Counted from the stretch's first letter, positions 1 to 13,094 are shown. The stretch: DNA of 64,000 bases from Trametopsis cervina (GCA_022385755.1 MU278358.1:325133-389132); one strand, 5' to 3'. Made by a program: numbers and translations. The notes: generated by a model from the letters alone, not told the origin.

Positions 1-249
1 TGCTGCATGTCCTGTTGCAAGAAATCCTTTGACGACGACGAGTTTGAGAAGGAAGAAGAAAAGCTGCGCGAGCGTCGTCTCGCACGCGAGGCGGCTCAGG
101 CTCAATCTGCTGATGATGAATCGCTCCCGGGCAGGGCACCAGGCAGCAACATCATATCGTCGCAACCGTCGGCGGGACAAACGATGTCTGCCAGGCCATC
201 GGTGGAAGTGCAGCCGCAGAAGGAAGAACAGGACAGGAGTGGGGCCTGA
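1..249 (+). CDS. 3' end of an unknown gene with paired cysteines (partial)
   Basis: The reading frame is open from the first base and stops at 247-249, so only the last 82 or so residues of a larger protein are present. The visible part opens with two cysteine pairs (CCMSCC). A highly charged stretch rich in Asp, Glu, Lys and Arg follows, which is probably helical, and then a Ser/Gln-rich polar tail. Clustered cysteines just before a charged cytosolic tail are typical of palmitoylated membrane-proximal segments, so this may be the cytoplasmic C-terminus of a membrane protein; that is inference. No family could be recognised. The gene converges on the chitin synthase gene. Confidence 0.45.
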   Translation, partial: CCMSCCKKSFDDDEFEKEEEKLRERRLAREAAQAQSADDESLPGRAPGSNIISSQPSAGQTMSARPSVEVQPQKEEQDRSGA

Positions 250-1510
250 GACATGTTGCGTTAACACATGACAGACTCCCAATCACTCGTGAGGCCCACG
301 AAGTCACTTATGTTACGGTCATCGCACATTTTCAAACTTGAATGTAATTGCATACCCCTTTATCGCCACAGGATCACAGTGCACCGATGGCAGCCCCTTT
401 GATGCGACGAGGCTCTGAATGTTAGATGTCGTTTACCACGGTGATACATAACCGCGGGCCAGGCAGCGTTCCTAATCTGCTAACCACATAACTTGCCGTA
501 GCCCGGGCCTGTACACTCCATGGAATCTTTGCAGCTTTTCTTGTTGCAGAAATGGTGTGTTCCCTGATGGTCCTTGGCAGGTAAAGGTACGTGTATCGCT
601 TTGCAGCATCTTTCAAGTTGTTGATCTTTCAAGTCAGAAGGGGCAAGCGATGTTCATAGCCCCCTTCTCTCTGGGGTGCTCGTCGTTTAGGCTGTGAAGC
701 GGCTATCCTATCCATTATAACAATCTATAGGACGTACAATGTTTATCTGGATCCCGGTGCATTGGCTGGTTCCTGGTTTCTATGTAAGAAACAGCCCCAC
801 AATCGGAGGGGCTGACTGATAAGACCGCTTTCTGTCGCTAACAGCATCGCCTCTGCCTGACTGCAATTTTTCGCAAAGGTTCGAAATTCAAGTTATGTCA
901 CGTCCATGACACTATTACAAGATGCTCACGAGATGCCAGACCCAGGTCGAACTGGACGATACTCCTGTTCATGGGAAGGAGTGATCCCCTCTTTACATCC
1001 CGCCTCCACTTCAACAGGAATCATGGTTGTACGACGAGAACACAAGATATTCTGGGGAAGTTGGGCGTGGACTCCACTGGCCATGTGACTAAAGAGTTGC
1101 TCACTACTCAGGAGTTCTGATGCTGGCCATAAATGTGCTTGGCCAGTGTGGTTTGACTGGTTGTCGTCAAGTTGCCATTTCGAAAGAAACCGTGCAAACT
1201 GTCATTAATTATCCATTCGAAAGGTCCTGTACGAGCTGTATCTACCACGTAGCACAGTCCTGTAACTAACGATACCGACGAAAGAGAATGAGGCCATGTA
1301 TGTAGGATGAGATGGTTTATGAGAGCACATAATATTATGCAGAAGTCCGATGAGCTATGCCTATGAGGTACGTACTAACAATTGCGAGATGATGACGAAG
1401 GTCCGACGTCGACTGAGAAAAGACTGTAGTGGGAAGAACAGGAAGAAGAATAGGGAAAGGATGCGTCCACATTAAAAAGTCCCTTACAAGCTTGAGAATC
1501 ATGAAATGCA
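250..1510. other. Intergenic, between two convergent gene ends
   Basis: Both flanking genes end here, so the stretch should hold two 3' UTRs and polyadenylation signals. Only short open frames (60-64 codons) without family features occur. I see no repeat, tRNA or transposon signature. Confidence 0.5.
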
Positions 1511-4500
1511 TCAACCGGCTCGGCTGAGTAGAACGCGATCGATCGCAGCGTTTATAGCAGACTTCCTGCCTGACAGATCCATGCCGAATTGTGCTTCCAA
1601 CTGCCTTCTGACTTCACGTTTCGTGACAGTCGTCAAGTCCGCATCGTGCAGCAACCGCATGACGGCTTGGTCAATCTCGACGTCATTCGGCAGACCAGCC
1701 ATGTCAACGTCTTCTGGACTATGGCTTTGCGGGATCTGCACGTCGAGGTAGTTTGTTGGAGGGCGTGAGGGGAGAGGCGCATGTACCACACCGCCTGCGT
1801 ATCCTGTAGACATGGGAGTGTTGCGACCAGACTGGTAACCTGGCGGCGGGTACATCATACCGGCCTGAGAAGGCGAGGGCGAGTACGCGCGAGACATGGC
1901 AGGTTCGTAGAATGTTTCGCGCCCGTAAACGGAGGCAGTGTGTGATTCGGGATATCCATCATTGTGCATTTTGGTTGGCGGGACCCACGAGCCAATGCTG
2001 TGGTTAGACTCTTTATCCCATAGTTCGTTTTCCTATTGACAGAGAAAGTCAGCAGGAGATATCATGTCATGAGAAGGAGGGTACAGACATAGTCGTTCCA
2101 AGACTTGAGCGGTATAGACCGCGGGTCGAACTTGCCTTCGTCCTGCGCAAAACATTTCAGCGTTTATGCCAACTAATGCCACCTGTAAATACTTACGTGA
2201 ACCACCAATTTCTTTCCAGACTCTCCCAGGACAATACGTGTCTGACCCCATGAGAAATCGTCCATGCGCCAGAAGGAGTAGAGCGGAAGGAAGAAGGAGA
2301 AAGCAGGGATAGCCAGAATATAGAACACCATCCATCCGATCATGTCCCATTTGCGACGCATGATGAAGACTAGTGCCTGCAAACCATATACGGCGGCAAT
2401 CATGATGATAGAAAGCATCGGAATAGCCTTGTGCTCGCCCGCGACCAAGTAGATGAGGTAAACGATCTATACAACAGAGTGAGCACCTGATCCGGGGGCG
2501 CAAATCAACCGACTTACATAGGCGACAGTAACAGGTTGAATGACCGTCGACAAGAGATCTATCATCACCACGAAACGCATTGAGAAACAACAAAATCCGC
2601 AAAGCTGGTCCAAGAATACGAGTTCTCCGAGGTTGTGCACCGTTGAATTGATCCAACGCCGACGTTGGGATAGCAAGACCTTCCAGTCATCGGGGGCCAC
2701 AGTGTAGGCGTGAGCATCACGAACGAACTGAGTCTTGAAGTTCGAGAAGTGCTTGAGCAGCAAAGTTGTAAGGTATCGATCTTCTCCCAAATGCAGCAGA
2801 TTCTTCATGTGAAGGGTGTCCACGCGATTTTCTGAGTAGTCCTGGATAAGCTGGTTGCTGATGAGGAGTGGCTTGTGTGTGTCGGGTGTGCGGAGACGAT
2901 ACAGGGTGAAACAACCTGGCAAACATGTCACGGAACCAAACAGAGACTCGAAGGCCTTCGCCATGTGGTGAGAGATGAAGTATTCGTATACTTGCATCAT
3001 GGTGATGATCGACTGTTTGGCGTTCGCAAGTTCTGTTTCACCACAGACCCCGAGCAGCTTTTTGTCATGAATCATCCTGAGATTGAGATGGGAGGTTAGT
3101 TAGGTTCACGCCGATAGAGAGTTACTTACGCAGAGACCAGGCGGTTGAGTGATAGGGGAGCAACTGTCGTATCAGCATCCACCATGAATACGTATTCGTA
3201 GAATGTCGGGTTGACACCAATAACGTTCTTGATCTGGTGGTAAATCTCCAGCTCGAGAGGGTTCATTGCGGAGTTGAAGTGTACCTACGGATAATCAGTA
3301 TCGTGGAGGACTCTAAAGGAAACAACTGACTTTGTTCAGGAAATGCATGAGCACCATCTGCGAGTCACGCTTGCCACGATTTCCAGGACGCTGCTTCTCA
3401 CCAGGTTTGCCACACTTGACGACAACAATGTACGGGACGACATGTCCAGCAATTTCGTACAGGCCAGAAAAGACCTTGCCCATATTGTGCTGCTTAGATC
3501 CCTCGCCCAGAGACAGGAAACTGAGAGGCTCTGCGTCAACATTTGGGTTTGCGCCGAGGACATCCAGTACGATACGCGGGGTTGGTTGATCGTTGCCGGA
3601 TCCGACGACCATACCATCACAGATGATAAAAAGTAGCTTTCGCTTGTCGTCGTACTTCGTCTGAGCCAAGGAGTCGATCGTCTTCTTGAGCGATGCGTGA
3701 CCTTCCGTGTAACATGGGACTTGGCAGATCACAAACTTATCGTGATCCTCGGGAGCACGCGCACTGCCAAAGTTGATCGATGCAATGAACTTGAACCCGA
3801 TGACGCTGACCATGAGTATGGACAATGCGAGCAGGATGTACTGGGAGAACAAGCATTGGGGAGAGTTACGATTGTCGAGACGACCGATGATGAAGAGGTT
3901 TCGCAAACACGTCCTTTGCCAACCCATGACCTCGGGGTCGATGTTGAGGGAATCAAGTTTCTTGGTAACGTCTTGACCCGAGTTGAACTGGAAAGTAGTG
4001 ATAATGTCTTGGTGCATAAAGTGAGTGTCAATCCCTGACGGAGCCTGTTGATCCTTGGGACTCTGAACAGCGGGTCCGTTTGTGACGTAGTTAGTCAGGT
4101 CGTAAACCATCCCCCTATACACGCCCACAGAGCGCTTCGCGTTCGCCATGTTCTTAAGCTCTTTAGACGTATATCCCATGAAGCCGACCCGGTTGTTCCA
4201 TCGCATTACTGTCATTGATTCGAAGTACCAGTCAGGGCGAGGGTCGCCTGTGACAACTCGAAAGTCGTGATATTGTGCATTCGGGTCGGTATTGTTGGCG
4301 GAGTCAAGGGCCACATATGGGCTAACGGAACCGGTGATACCGTTGCAAAGAGCACTGACCTAGAAGTTCGTCAGCACTTGAGTCCTGTCTTAAAAAGTAC
4401 GTCTATGACGCACCTGAACCGGGAAGATGTTATCAGCAGCAACACCGCCGTACTTGAAGAGAGATTTCTCCGGGACAACAGGCACAACCAATTGATGCTG

Positions 4501-7500
4501 TATAGCGAGCTGGGTGAGATCGAACACCTCACCGCGGACGGCCGTGTATATGTTGTTGGGACTATTCTGGAGCGAATGCGACTGCAATTCGCTTGTGCTG
4601 AACACATGTTCCGTAGGACAGATGAGAGGGCCAATAACAGCGATAATGAATATCGCACAGCCACACATGAGCCAAATGATCATGTTCAATGCGAGCTTCT
4701 CTCTCCACGCCTGTTGAATATCCGGTCGTTTCATCCGGCCAAACCACTTCAGGAATACGGTGGGACACCAGAAGGTGAGGATCCAACAGAGTGCGACCCA
4801 CCGCCGACGAGCTGAGGATTCCTTGATAACCTCGACTGTTTCACCGTCCTGAATTTCACCGGCAATAGCTTCCTTGTCGGAGAGGCCCTTGTCTGCATTC
4901 TGGAACATATTTCGTGACGGTGCATATGACTCCGTGCCAAAGTTAGAAGTCTCCTCGTTGTCCCGGTTACTCGTAAGGGCGCTGCGGGCATCGTAGTCGT
5001 CACTGCGGAATGACTTGTGTTCGTCGTACTCGTCATACCTATCTCCCCTGTGGAAGGGGGAAGCATTGGCAACGAGTGGCAATTGTTGACTAGACTGGCC
5101 AAACGGATCGTTGTATCCTCCATCGTACGGCGATTCTGTGGCAGGAGTGGAGTACGGCGCATAGTCATTCAGGTTACGAGGATCAAGACCGGCCTCAGTC
5201 TCTGCATCGCGTATTCTGTTGCGCTTTTGCTCCTCTGTGTCACGGGAGCGCAGGTCATCCTCCAGCCTACGGAAGGCATTGTGCGACAAGAAGACCTATA
5301 TCGAGAAGCGTTTAGCGGCAACGACGCTAATTTACACACCACCTGTGCGTACCATAGTCGTACCAAGTGCGAGATCTCGTTCTTCCAAGCCGAGTACAGT
5401 TCTTGTCTGAACGATGTTCTCCTGTGCATCGCCTTCGTGGATATTCATACTGTCAAGAGCCTCCCTATATCTGTCCACGAACTCCTGCGGAGTCATCGCC
5501 GCCTCAAAGACGTTGACACAGCGACGGGCGACTTCAGCGAGTCCTAGACTGCGGACCTGACCCTTGACGGAACGACCCTCCAGCTGGTTGGGTAGCTGCG
5601 AGTCATTCGGCGTGATGCAGAAAACGTACCAGGCCTGTGCTTCCTCCAGTGTTTCGAATAACGTGTCTAAGGCCGCTCGGAACTGGCCTGCGATGCAAGG
5701 GGCTCCGCCTGCCGTTGGCTCTTCCTCGTCCTTATCATCGTCATTTTCTCGCACTGTGGGCATGCGCTTGAGGGTCCCCTTCCGACGCGTAGAGGGGGCA
5801 CGCATAGGCTTGACGGGCTGCTGAGCAGATATGATAGTCTCTTCGTTACGAGGGTGAACCTGGGTGGCAACAGCCTTCGAGGTAAAAAGACCGCGCACGA
5901 ACGGATTTATGGAGCCCGTGCCGTCAGCAGCAGGAGTGTCGGTCGTGCTCGTTCCCCGCAGGAGAGACACGAAGTCAGGGCTCATGAGGTCCTGGTTGCG
6001 CTCGAGGAAGCCCTCCGACGAGTATGTCACAGGGCCAGTGAAGTGATTGACGGTGAATGTAGGGAAGCCTGACCTATCTGCTGCGCCGACCTTGAACGAG
6101 GAATGATTGCCCCAGCGCTTGCCGAATGCCTCTACCATTGTTTGGTTCGTCTTTCGTGGCTGTCTACGCGCTTGGTCGTCCATAATGTGCACCAAGCCGC
6201 CAGGTTTGTTTTGCAAGAGGCGAATACATTCAGAATTATCGAAGTAGGGTACCTGTGGGACAAAACGGGAAATGCCCTCAATGTTATACTCGTTCACATG
6301 GCTCTCGAATAGGCGTTTTTGGATAAAGTTCTGTAGCCTCTCGTTGGCGAAGTTCACACAGAACTGGTCTAAGCCATTAGAACGACTGGTGAGGTTCTGT
6401 GGGCCCGGTAAATCGAGTAGAGCAATGAAACTGGTGAAGTCGTCCTTATGTAGGCGCTGATTGATGTGTTCGTTCAGCCATGTGAAGAGAAGGGAATAGA
6501 GGGTGACGGCGAGTTCATCCCGGTTGTCCGCAGAACCGTCGGGATCCAAGAACACAGTGCACAGCTCCTTCTTAACCAGACGCGTTCGATATGTAAGGGC
6601 AACTTCCAGCGCTGCAGGTTGAACGCCCAAGAATTCTGCCACGATCTCCAAGACGTCAAGATTCCTGACGACAGCCGCATCTTCGTTTCGATGTCGGTCT
6701 ATGGTGAACTCCAGATTGCCCAGGTGCAGGATGGCGGCGATGAGCTGACATGTCTGCGCAACGTGTCGTTTCGAAAATCCAACGTTCTTTAGAGCAGTCT
6801 TCAGCTGGTCAAACCTGATCGCATCTTCGTCTCGGCCTGGCGCTGCCTTGCCAGGCAGTACTCGCTGAGCAAGGTACCGATAGCTGGCTCTTTCGTTCAG
6901 GTGCATGTGCTGCCTCTCCTCCTGTGAAGCACCCGCCATCAGGTAGTAGAAGATGTGAAAATTCCGTTCGCCTGACGGTACGGCCGCCACACGATTCCTC
7001 TCCAAATAGTAGTCGATAGTCTTGGCTCCACAAAGCTTACCACGATCTGAGAACTGCAACTCAGTGTACTTGCCGAAACGGGAGGCGTTGGAGTTGAACA
7101 GGGTTCGAGCATTGCCGAAAGATTCGAGAACGAATTCAGCAGCAGGTAGCTGCTGACCTAACTTCGCACCCTTCTTGCCCGGGTTGCTGACGCTAAGGTC
7201 AAGTATGGTCTTGATAGCCAACCTTCTGCTCTCGGATTTACCGCTGCCGGTCTCGCCACTTTGTAACACCATAAGCACGACGTGAGGAGTAGTACTGGTA
7301 ACGTGAACTCACCCGAGAAGGATGCACTGATCTTGAGCTGTCCGCCTCATATGGTAGTACGCATTGTTTGCAAGCTGGAAGATGTGTGGTGGAAGCGGTT
7401 CCCTCGCGGGCGATGTATCCCGATACTCGGCCGCATATTTGTGCATCACCGCATCAGAGTTGCTGGGGACATACTTATGCGGGTTCACCGCTATAAGAGC

Positions 7501-7650
7501 TGAAGAGCCTATGTTGGTGTAAATGGTGTCCGCCATAAAGCGTTCACGAATGCATGATACGATAATGTCGTCCGATACGGAAGGGAGGGTTGCGAGGTCG
7601 GTGACAGCTTCCAACCGCTGGTGGATGCCCAGCGTGGACTGTCGGCTCAT
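1511..7650 (-). CDS. Class V-type chitin synthase with N-terminal myosin motor domain
   Basis: This membrane GT2 enzyme polymerises UDP-GlcNAc into cell-wall chitin at hyphal tips. Nine exons give about 1,910 residues. In order, the protein has a myosin motor (roughly residues 1-760) with P-loop GETGSGKS (7236-7262 region) followed by a long actin-binding-type head, two hydrophobic segments, a cytochrome-b5-like region ([12 protein letters not shown]) and the chitin synthase core. The core shows the MVDADTTV acidic motif, GEDRYLT and QRRRW at about 2655. Several C-terminal membrane spans follow, then a DEK_C-type helical domain with [11 protein letters not shown]. Clear introns include 4360-4413 and one with donor near 3130. 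The start at 7650 gives the conserved motor N-terminus. Motor length and intact P-loop favour class V over class VII, whose head is short. The gene is transcribed divergently from the CDF gene. Confidence 0.93.
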
Positions 7651-8411
7651 GGCTGAGCGAGGAGCGAGGGGTTAGAGATTCAGATGAACGCAAAAGAGAG
7701 ACCAGAAGGAATGGAGAATGTGTTGGTCGCCGCCGTCTACGACGCCGTGATAGTCGTCAGTGTGAAACCCGCAGAAGACTTGTACAGCAATGTTACGGCG
7801 CTGACTAAGCGGACGCCTAATCAGGATGTATACGTCCATGACATGGTGCTACTGTACTCGCACCGCAGCCTGCTAATGCTACAGTATGCTGCTTGCACGC
7901 GTTTCTAACTTATGAACAAGCAGTGATTTAATAAAGCAAGCTTGTAATACTTCAGTTGTGAATACTACAGGTCGACGGATTCCTCGGGAATTCGACGCAA
8001 AGTCCGTAACGTTAGTGCTAGCACGCGTAGATTCGTGGATAGCTATCCACCGTAATGTTTTGTAGATACATTTCATCTCCCTTGAGTCCAGATAAACCAC
8101 CCATATCTGCCCTGAGAATATTGGACAGCAGTCGATAGTTTGATGCCGCAATGATGGGAACAGCGTACTGGGCGGCTACGCGCCATTATCGTCCCTCAAT
8201 GCTTTTGCTCTCTCGTCCTCCAGCTCATCAGTCTCTCGCTTGAGAGTAGGCACCTACACAGGCGGACAATTGGCCGACAAAGTTTCTTCTGATACCCTCG
8301 CTCCCGGAAGCTTACTCTCCCTCAACCTTGTCCCCTCGGGTTGCATCCCTGAGACACAGGACAACACATTCATTTCGACAAACGGACCCCGAGCTCTAGG
8401 GAATAGGTTTC
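7651..8411. other. Divergent promoter region, chitin synthase / CDF gene
   Basis: The two start codons face away from each other, 761 bases apart, so both promoters must lie here. The last 200 bases before the CDF start are rich in CTC/TCC pyrimidine runs, as in many fungal promoters. I saw no clear TATA box and no conserved open frame. Confidence 0.45.
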
Positions 8412-10992
8412 ATGTCAAGCATGCACCGTCGTAAAAGTAGTAAAGAGGAGCAGGATGAGTTTCCTACTGTCACTATCTCTGAGGCCTCCCCTTCTTCGTC
8501 ACGTCCTGCCACAATAATGCACGATGCTTTCCGGGACAGTGACCGCACAAGGACAGTGAACGGCAATAGAGAAGGCGAGAGTGTTTCACCCGTTGACTTT
8601 GAGGAGTCAAAGTCAAAGCCTGGAGCAAATGGGCATAGTGGATGGGGCAACCTCTCCCAATCTCATAGAAGCCGTGTCTCGTCTGTGCCGTCCATCCATT
8701 CACCATTACACGACCAGTTTCCGACCTCACACTCCCATCCCCCGAACCCACCGTCAGCAGGTCCCTACCGTACGTCGTTTGCTGTACCGAAACTACCTAC
8801 AAATGGCTCGAGTACGCTATCAGGCCCAAATGGCACCAGACACCACCAAGCTCCTGCTATGCGACAGTCACTGTCGTTGCCGTCGCCTCACGCAGCACAT
8901 TCGCGTGCTCGTTCTGTTACAGGACCCTTCTCTCCTAGCACCCCTTCCCCCCTCGCATCATCCTTCCCTATTCCGCAGTCTGCTTCTTATCCGCAAGGTC
9001 CGACAGCTGCATCATCCAGCTCTCCTCCCAAGACTTACGGCCTGTCTAACGGAAACGGACTCCCGTCATCCCCTCTTCCAAGCACTCAAGCTCATACTAG
9101 ACGGCATTCACGTTTACACTCGCGCAATCTCTCAGTGTTCTTTCCTCGCCCAGGGTCTCTACCTGTAACGACGATAGACGAGGATGGGGCGCAAGAAGTC
9201 AGCTTCGGCGAATCGTCAAGCTTCACAAGCTCACAGGATGCGGACGAAGGCGTACTGATTCCCTCTGCTTCGTCGCCGAGTCCTGGACAGCGAACATTTC
9301 GAGCAGGCTTTACGTTCGGTAGTAAACCTCCCGGCTCTGCCTCCGACGCTCCCACAACTCCTGATCCTTCAAGGCCTCGGCGGGGACATCATCATAAACA
9401 CTCCATGTCCCATAACTTCTTCTCCTTTCTGGAGCCCGGCTCTGGTGGAGAAGAACTACACACACAACCGACACCAATCCCTCAAAGTCCATGGTCCCCG
9501 ATTTCTCCCTTTCCCGTACAGGCAAGCAACAGTATACAGAGTCAACTGGACCTGATGGAGTCTGAAGAAACTTCGAAAGGACATGGTCTCGGTGTGCGTC
9601 AGGATGAGCGGCAGCCAATCGGCCATATACGCGCTCCCCCAGAAATCAACCTCGCAGCAGCATTAGTTTCTGCGATCCAGTTCGTCCTTGGAGCCAGTCT
9701 TTGGGTAGTTGGGCAACAGATTGGGTCGTTATCAACCACTGGCCTGGGGTATTGGGTGGTATTTGACTCATTTGGTGTGGGCTTGGGCCATGTATTGCCA
9801 GGATACTTAGCAAAACCCGAATCGCGCGCCGGTACTCGGCGCTCTTATGGGTATGTGCTCTAACAAAATGAAAGGTCGCCAACGTCCCATTTACCAGTGA
9901 TAAACAGGAACTCTCGGGTAGAGGCCCTTGCGGCTTATGCGCAGAGCATTTATCTTCTATTTGCGTCGGTGTACGTCTGTAAAGAGACCATAGAGCATCT
10001 GCTATTGTCTGCTGGAGAGGGCCATCATCATCATCACGGTGATGAGGTGACCGACATTTTCGGGTGAGTAGCTTAATACCATCCGTCGATCTTCTGCTGA
10101 TCATTTCCATCAGGATTGATTTTCCACCATACTTGCTATGTATGACATTATTATCGCTCATTGGGACTGCTACCATCTTCAATAGCCAGCTCAAACTTGT
10201 CAGCGGTGAGTCTTTAGTTGTGGTTTCAGGAAATCCGGCAGCTTATGATTCACAAGCTACTGGCAACTATATTCCAACCATACACTCATTGGTCCCCATT
10301 CGATTCCGCTACATCATCTCTCCTTATAAATACCCTCCGTTACTGGCTAATCTACTATGCAACCCGTACACTCTCGCACCCATCGGTTTTTGCACTGCAA
10401 TCCTTAGCGCACTATATCTCTTATCACGGTGAGTTCACTGCGATTCTTCCTTCAGCGAACATTCTGAAAACCCCACAAAGGCATCAACACCGCTCTTTCG
10501 ATTTACTTCTGGCAGGATTCGAGACAGTGATCACTTTCTATCTGGCTTATCCGGCTGCGGTTGCGCTGGGCGCGGTATTGCTGCAGACTGCTCCACCTCG
10601 AGGCCTGCCTGGAGGGCGTATGGAGGCATTCTTACGTGCTATGCGCGAGGTTAGCGTCCCATTCACGATATATTAATATATCAGGCTAACCACCCCCTTA
10701 CTAGATTGAACGACATGACCAAGTTATGCACTTACCAGCTCCCCACATATGGCAACTCACGCCGTATTTCTCGCGCCCTGAACCTCTGCGCAACCTGGAC
10801 ATTTTCGATGGCCCTGCTCAATCGCTCATTGTGACGCTCGAAATGCACGTTCGGCCGACCTTGTCGGACAGCGAGGTGCTGAAGCTCACAGCGTGGGCCT
10901 GGGACCGCTGCAAGACTGCCCTCAAGCACGGTACGCACGACGGCGGTGGAGAAGGAGAAGCGGAAATCACCATAGGTGTCGTGCGAGGATAA
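8412..10992 (+). CDS. CDF-family zinc transporter-like protein (Zrg17/Msc2 type)
   Basis: This is a cation diffusion facilitator relative of about 790 residues in five exons. The first 400 residues are Ser/Pro-rich and probably disordered. The membrane part starts at AALVSAIQFVLGASLWVVG, and the family motif RRSYGNSRVEALAAYAQ is created by splicing an intron at about 9849-9907. A GHHHHHGDE loop follows, then further spans and a C-terminal cytosolic domain with VTLEMHVRPTLSDSEV. In the second span, where active CDFs carry His/Asp metal ligands, the sequence is FDSFGVGLGH, so the usual pair is replaced by Gly. This matches Zrg17, the regulatory partner of Msc2/Cis4 in zinc loading of the endoplasmic reticulum and Golgi. 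The Zrg17 assignment is inference; CDF membership is clear. Confidence 0.82.
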
Positions 10993-11171
10993 AGATTTTA
11001 AGATTGTATATGTATTGCGGGGTTTTCGGATTTTAATGGACTCTCACCTGGCCTTCGGCGTTGGATACAACCTCACGGATCGATGAAAAAATGATGCTCG
11101 CTCAAGAAGACTCCCGTGAAATAGCAAGACCCACTAGATGTGCCCAACAATGGCGTGTGATATAACATGGA

Positions 11172-12620
11172 TCATTTTTTGCCTGAAGGTTTGCCTTTGC
11201 CCTTCCCTTTACCGAAGGACTTGCCCTCAAATCCGGGTCGTCCTTTGTCTTTTGACTTGACACCCATTTTCTTGTCCTTTCTCCTCTCATTCCGATTGGT
11301 GATGTTGTCAGTCCTCTTCTTCTGCTTGGCAGCCATTGATGTTGCAAGTTGCTCCTTCCGTTCATCCCTATAGCATGACATCAGTAAGTCGTCTGAGTGA
11401 GGAACGACATATATCTCCGCACCATGTTTTCTTGCTGTTAAATTTGCCCTTCTCCTTCCGCTTAGCCGCCTTTTTAAGCCTGGACTCATCGTCATGAACC
11501 TTGACACCCTCCATACGAGCTTCCGCCTTCTCCCATTTCTCCCTCTCAGCGATTTGCTTTCGCTTTTCTTCAGGAAGTGATGCAACCTTTTCCTTTCGTG
11601 CGGTTAGTTGCGCCAAGGCTTGAACAGGATTCGAAGCTGTCTTGAGATGACTGTGGACCGCTTTCTTGCTCGAGCTGGGGACAGCGAAAGCGACGTTGGC
11701 AAAACCGGCTGCTGGTTGTGCCTTGGACGTCTGTCCATGTTCGTTGTCGGGAACAAGCAACTGAGTCTATGGTGGTGAAAGTCGGTCAGCAAGGGCGACA
11801 ACGTAATAAATCTTACACACCTTCGTCAAAGATCCCTGCGTTCGCTCCTTCTCCTTGCCCTTCTTTCCCCGTGCTTCTGCCTCTCGTCGGATCTTTTCCT
11901 TCGTCTCCTTCCTCCTACGCTCCCTCATATCGGCACGCTGCCTCCTACGCTCTTCCAGCAGCTCATCTCGGCTGCCAGCTTCTCTCGCATCGGCTCCTCT
12001 ATGCCACCCTCCACGTCTTAGCGAAGCCATACGCGCGTGCAACTTTTCTCGCAGGTCTTGTATGCCGCCACTCGAAGGCATCGCGACAAGGTCGTTTCCT
12101 TCCGACGTCTCTACGACATCTGGGTTCTCATCATCCATCGAGACATCAACCTCCATCCCCTCCTCATCGTCCTCGTCGTCAGAATCATCCTCCAGAGCCT
12201 TCCGCTTCCCTTTGCTCTTACTCGAGGCTTCCTTCTTCAACGCGTTCTCCTCCTGTATCTCGAGGATAGTTTTGTTGTTCGCAGGATCAAGCTGTCCACA
12301 TGCACCATTAGCTATTGAGACCACGAAGCGTCAACTAGCTAACCGCACCTTTTCACGTTTAGCTTTCTTCGAGGCTTCCTTGATTGCCTGCTTGGGGGCT
12401 TTCTGCTTCTTGCTGTTCTTCTGAAACTTGCTAGCGAGCTGTTGTATTGGTCTTGCAGTCAGTAATATGGAGCAAGTGTATTACAGAAACATATACCCAC
12501 TTGTTCTTCCGAGAGCTCCTGCACAAGATAGTATTTTGCAGGTATGAGGTTCAGCAATGCCTCGAACGTGCTGTTATGCTGCTCGAGGGAAGCTTGGAGC
12601 TCGGTTGTTGACGTCGGCAT
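11172..12620 (-). CDS. RRP14: Ribosome biogenesis protein Rrp14 / SURF6
   Basis: This is a nucleolar factor for pre-60S and pre-40S assembly. The N-terminus contains LLNLIPAKYYLVQELS, the conserved opening of the Rrp14 N-terminal domain. A lysine-rich linker and an acidic stretch (DDSDDEDDEEGMEVD) follow. The SURF6 core is a long highly charged helical region with LREKLHARMASLRRGG, and the C-terminus is a KDKKMGVKSKDKGRPGFEG basic tail ending in PSGKK. Several short introns interrupt it (for example between the IPAKYY exon and the LASKFQKNSKK exon), giving about 395 residues. The ATG at 12620 begins MPTSTTELQASL. Its 3' end lies 180 bases from that of the convergent CDF gene. Confidence 0.9.
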
Positions 12621-13094
12621 TGTCGCAACTAGTAAATAGTAGAAAAGCCTTGCCCAGGTAACGTCTACTTCGGAGGATTTTTGCCCAAGGGCAAGCGTTG
12701 AGGATGCAGTAATGCAGACGCAGGACCTGCTCGGCAAACGTCGAAATTGTGTCACGCGTATGTGACACTTCGATCAATATTGTCAATTAGATGGTCACAC
12801 TGGTTCACATCCGACTTTGCCAGCGGCTCTTTGTTCCTCTCAATACCAGTTGTCATGTTTGCCAGCAATACTGTGGCGGAACCACAACTGGATAACTTCG
12901 CACTCGTACAACATTTTGTGTCGACGACTCCGAGACCTGGACCAAGCAACAGAACAAGATAGCTCGAATATGCTTGAACAACCTTGTAAAATGTACAAAC
13001 TATAGTATTATATTCACACGTCAAAACAACCAGTCATCTATCTATCCTTTGGATGGCTACTAATTCTACAGCGAGGAATTCTTATACCAGCGGC
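12621..13094. other. Intergenic, upstream of RRP14 and downstream of the OYE gene
   Basis: These 474 bases hold the RRP14 promoter and the 3' UTR of the flavin oxidoreductase gene. A 90-codon minus-strand frame at 12752-13024 has no recognisable features and is probably chance. No TATA box stood out. Confidence 0.4.

Noticed and set aside
860..895. tRNA T-loop-like word GGTTCGAAATTC
   Set aside because: The flanking bases do not form a T stem, and no anticodon or acceptor arms can be folded around it.
2033..2656. 207-codon minus-strand frame within the chitin synthase locus
   Set aside because: It is an off-frame reading through exons and introns. The frame with QRRRW and membrane spans is the real one.
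10028..10045. Run of histidine codons in the CDF gene
   Set aside because: It could be mistaken for a tag or cloning trace, but His-rich loops are normal in zinc-transporter relatives.
10205..10228. Possible 24-base intron in the CDF gene
   Set aside because: It begins GTGAGT and ends CAG but is too short to splice, and its length is a multiple of three with no stop, so it is best read as coding.
11718..12424. Long plus-strand frames of about 185 codons
   Set aside because: They are antisense to the Lys/Glu-rich RRP14 exons, whose skewed codons remove stops on the other strand.
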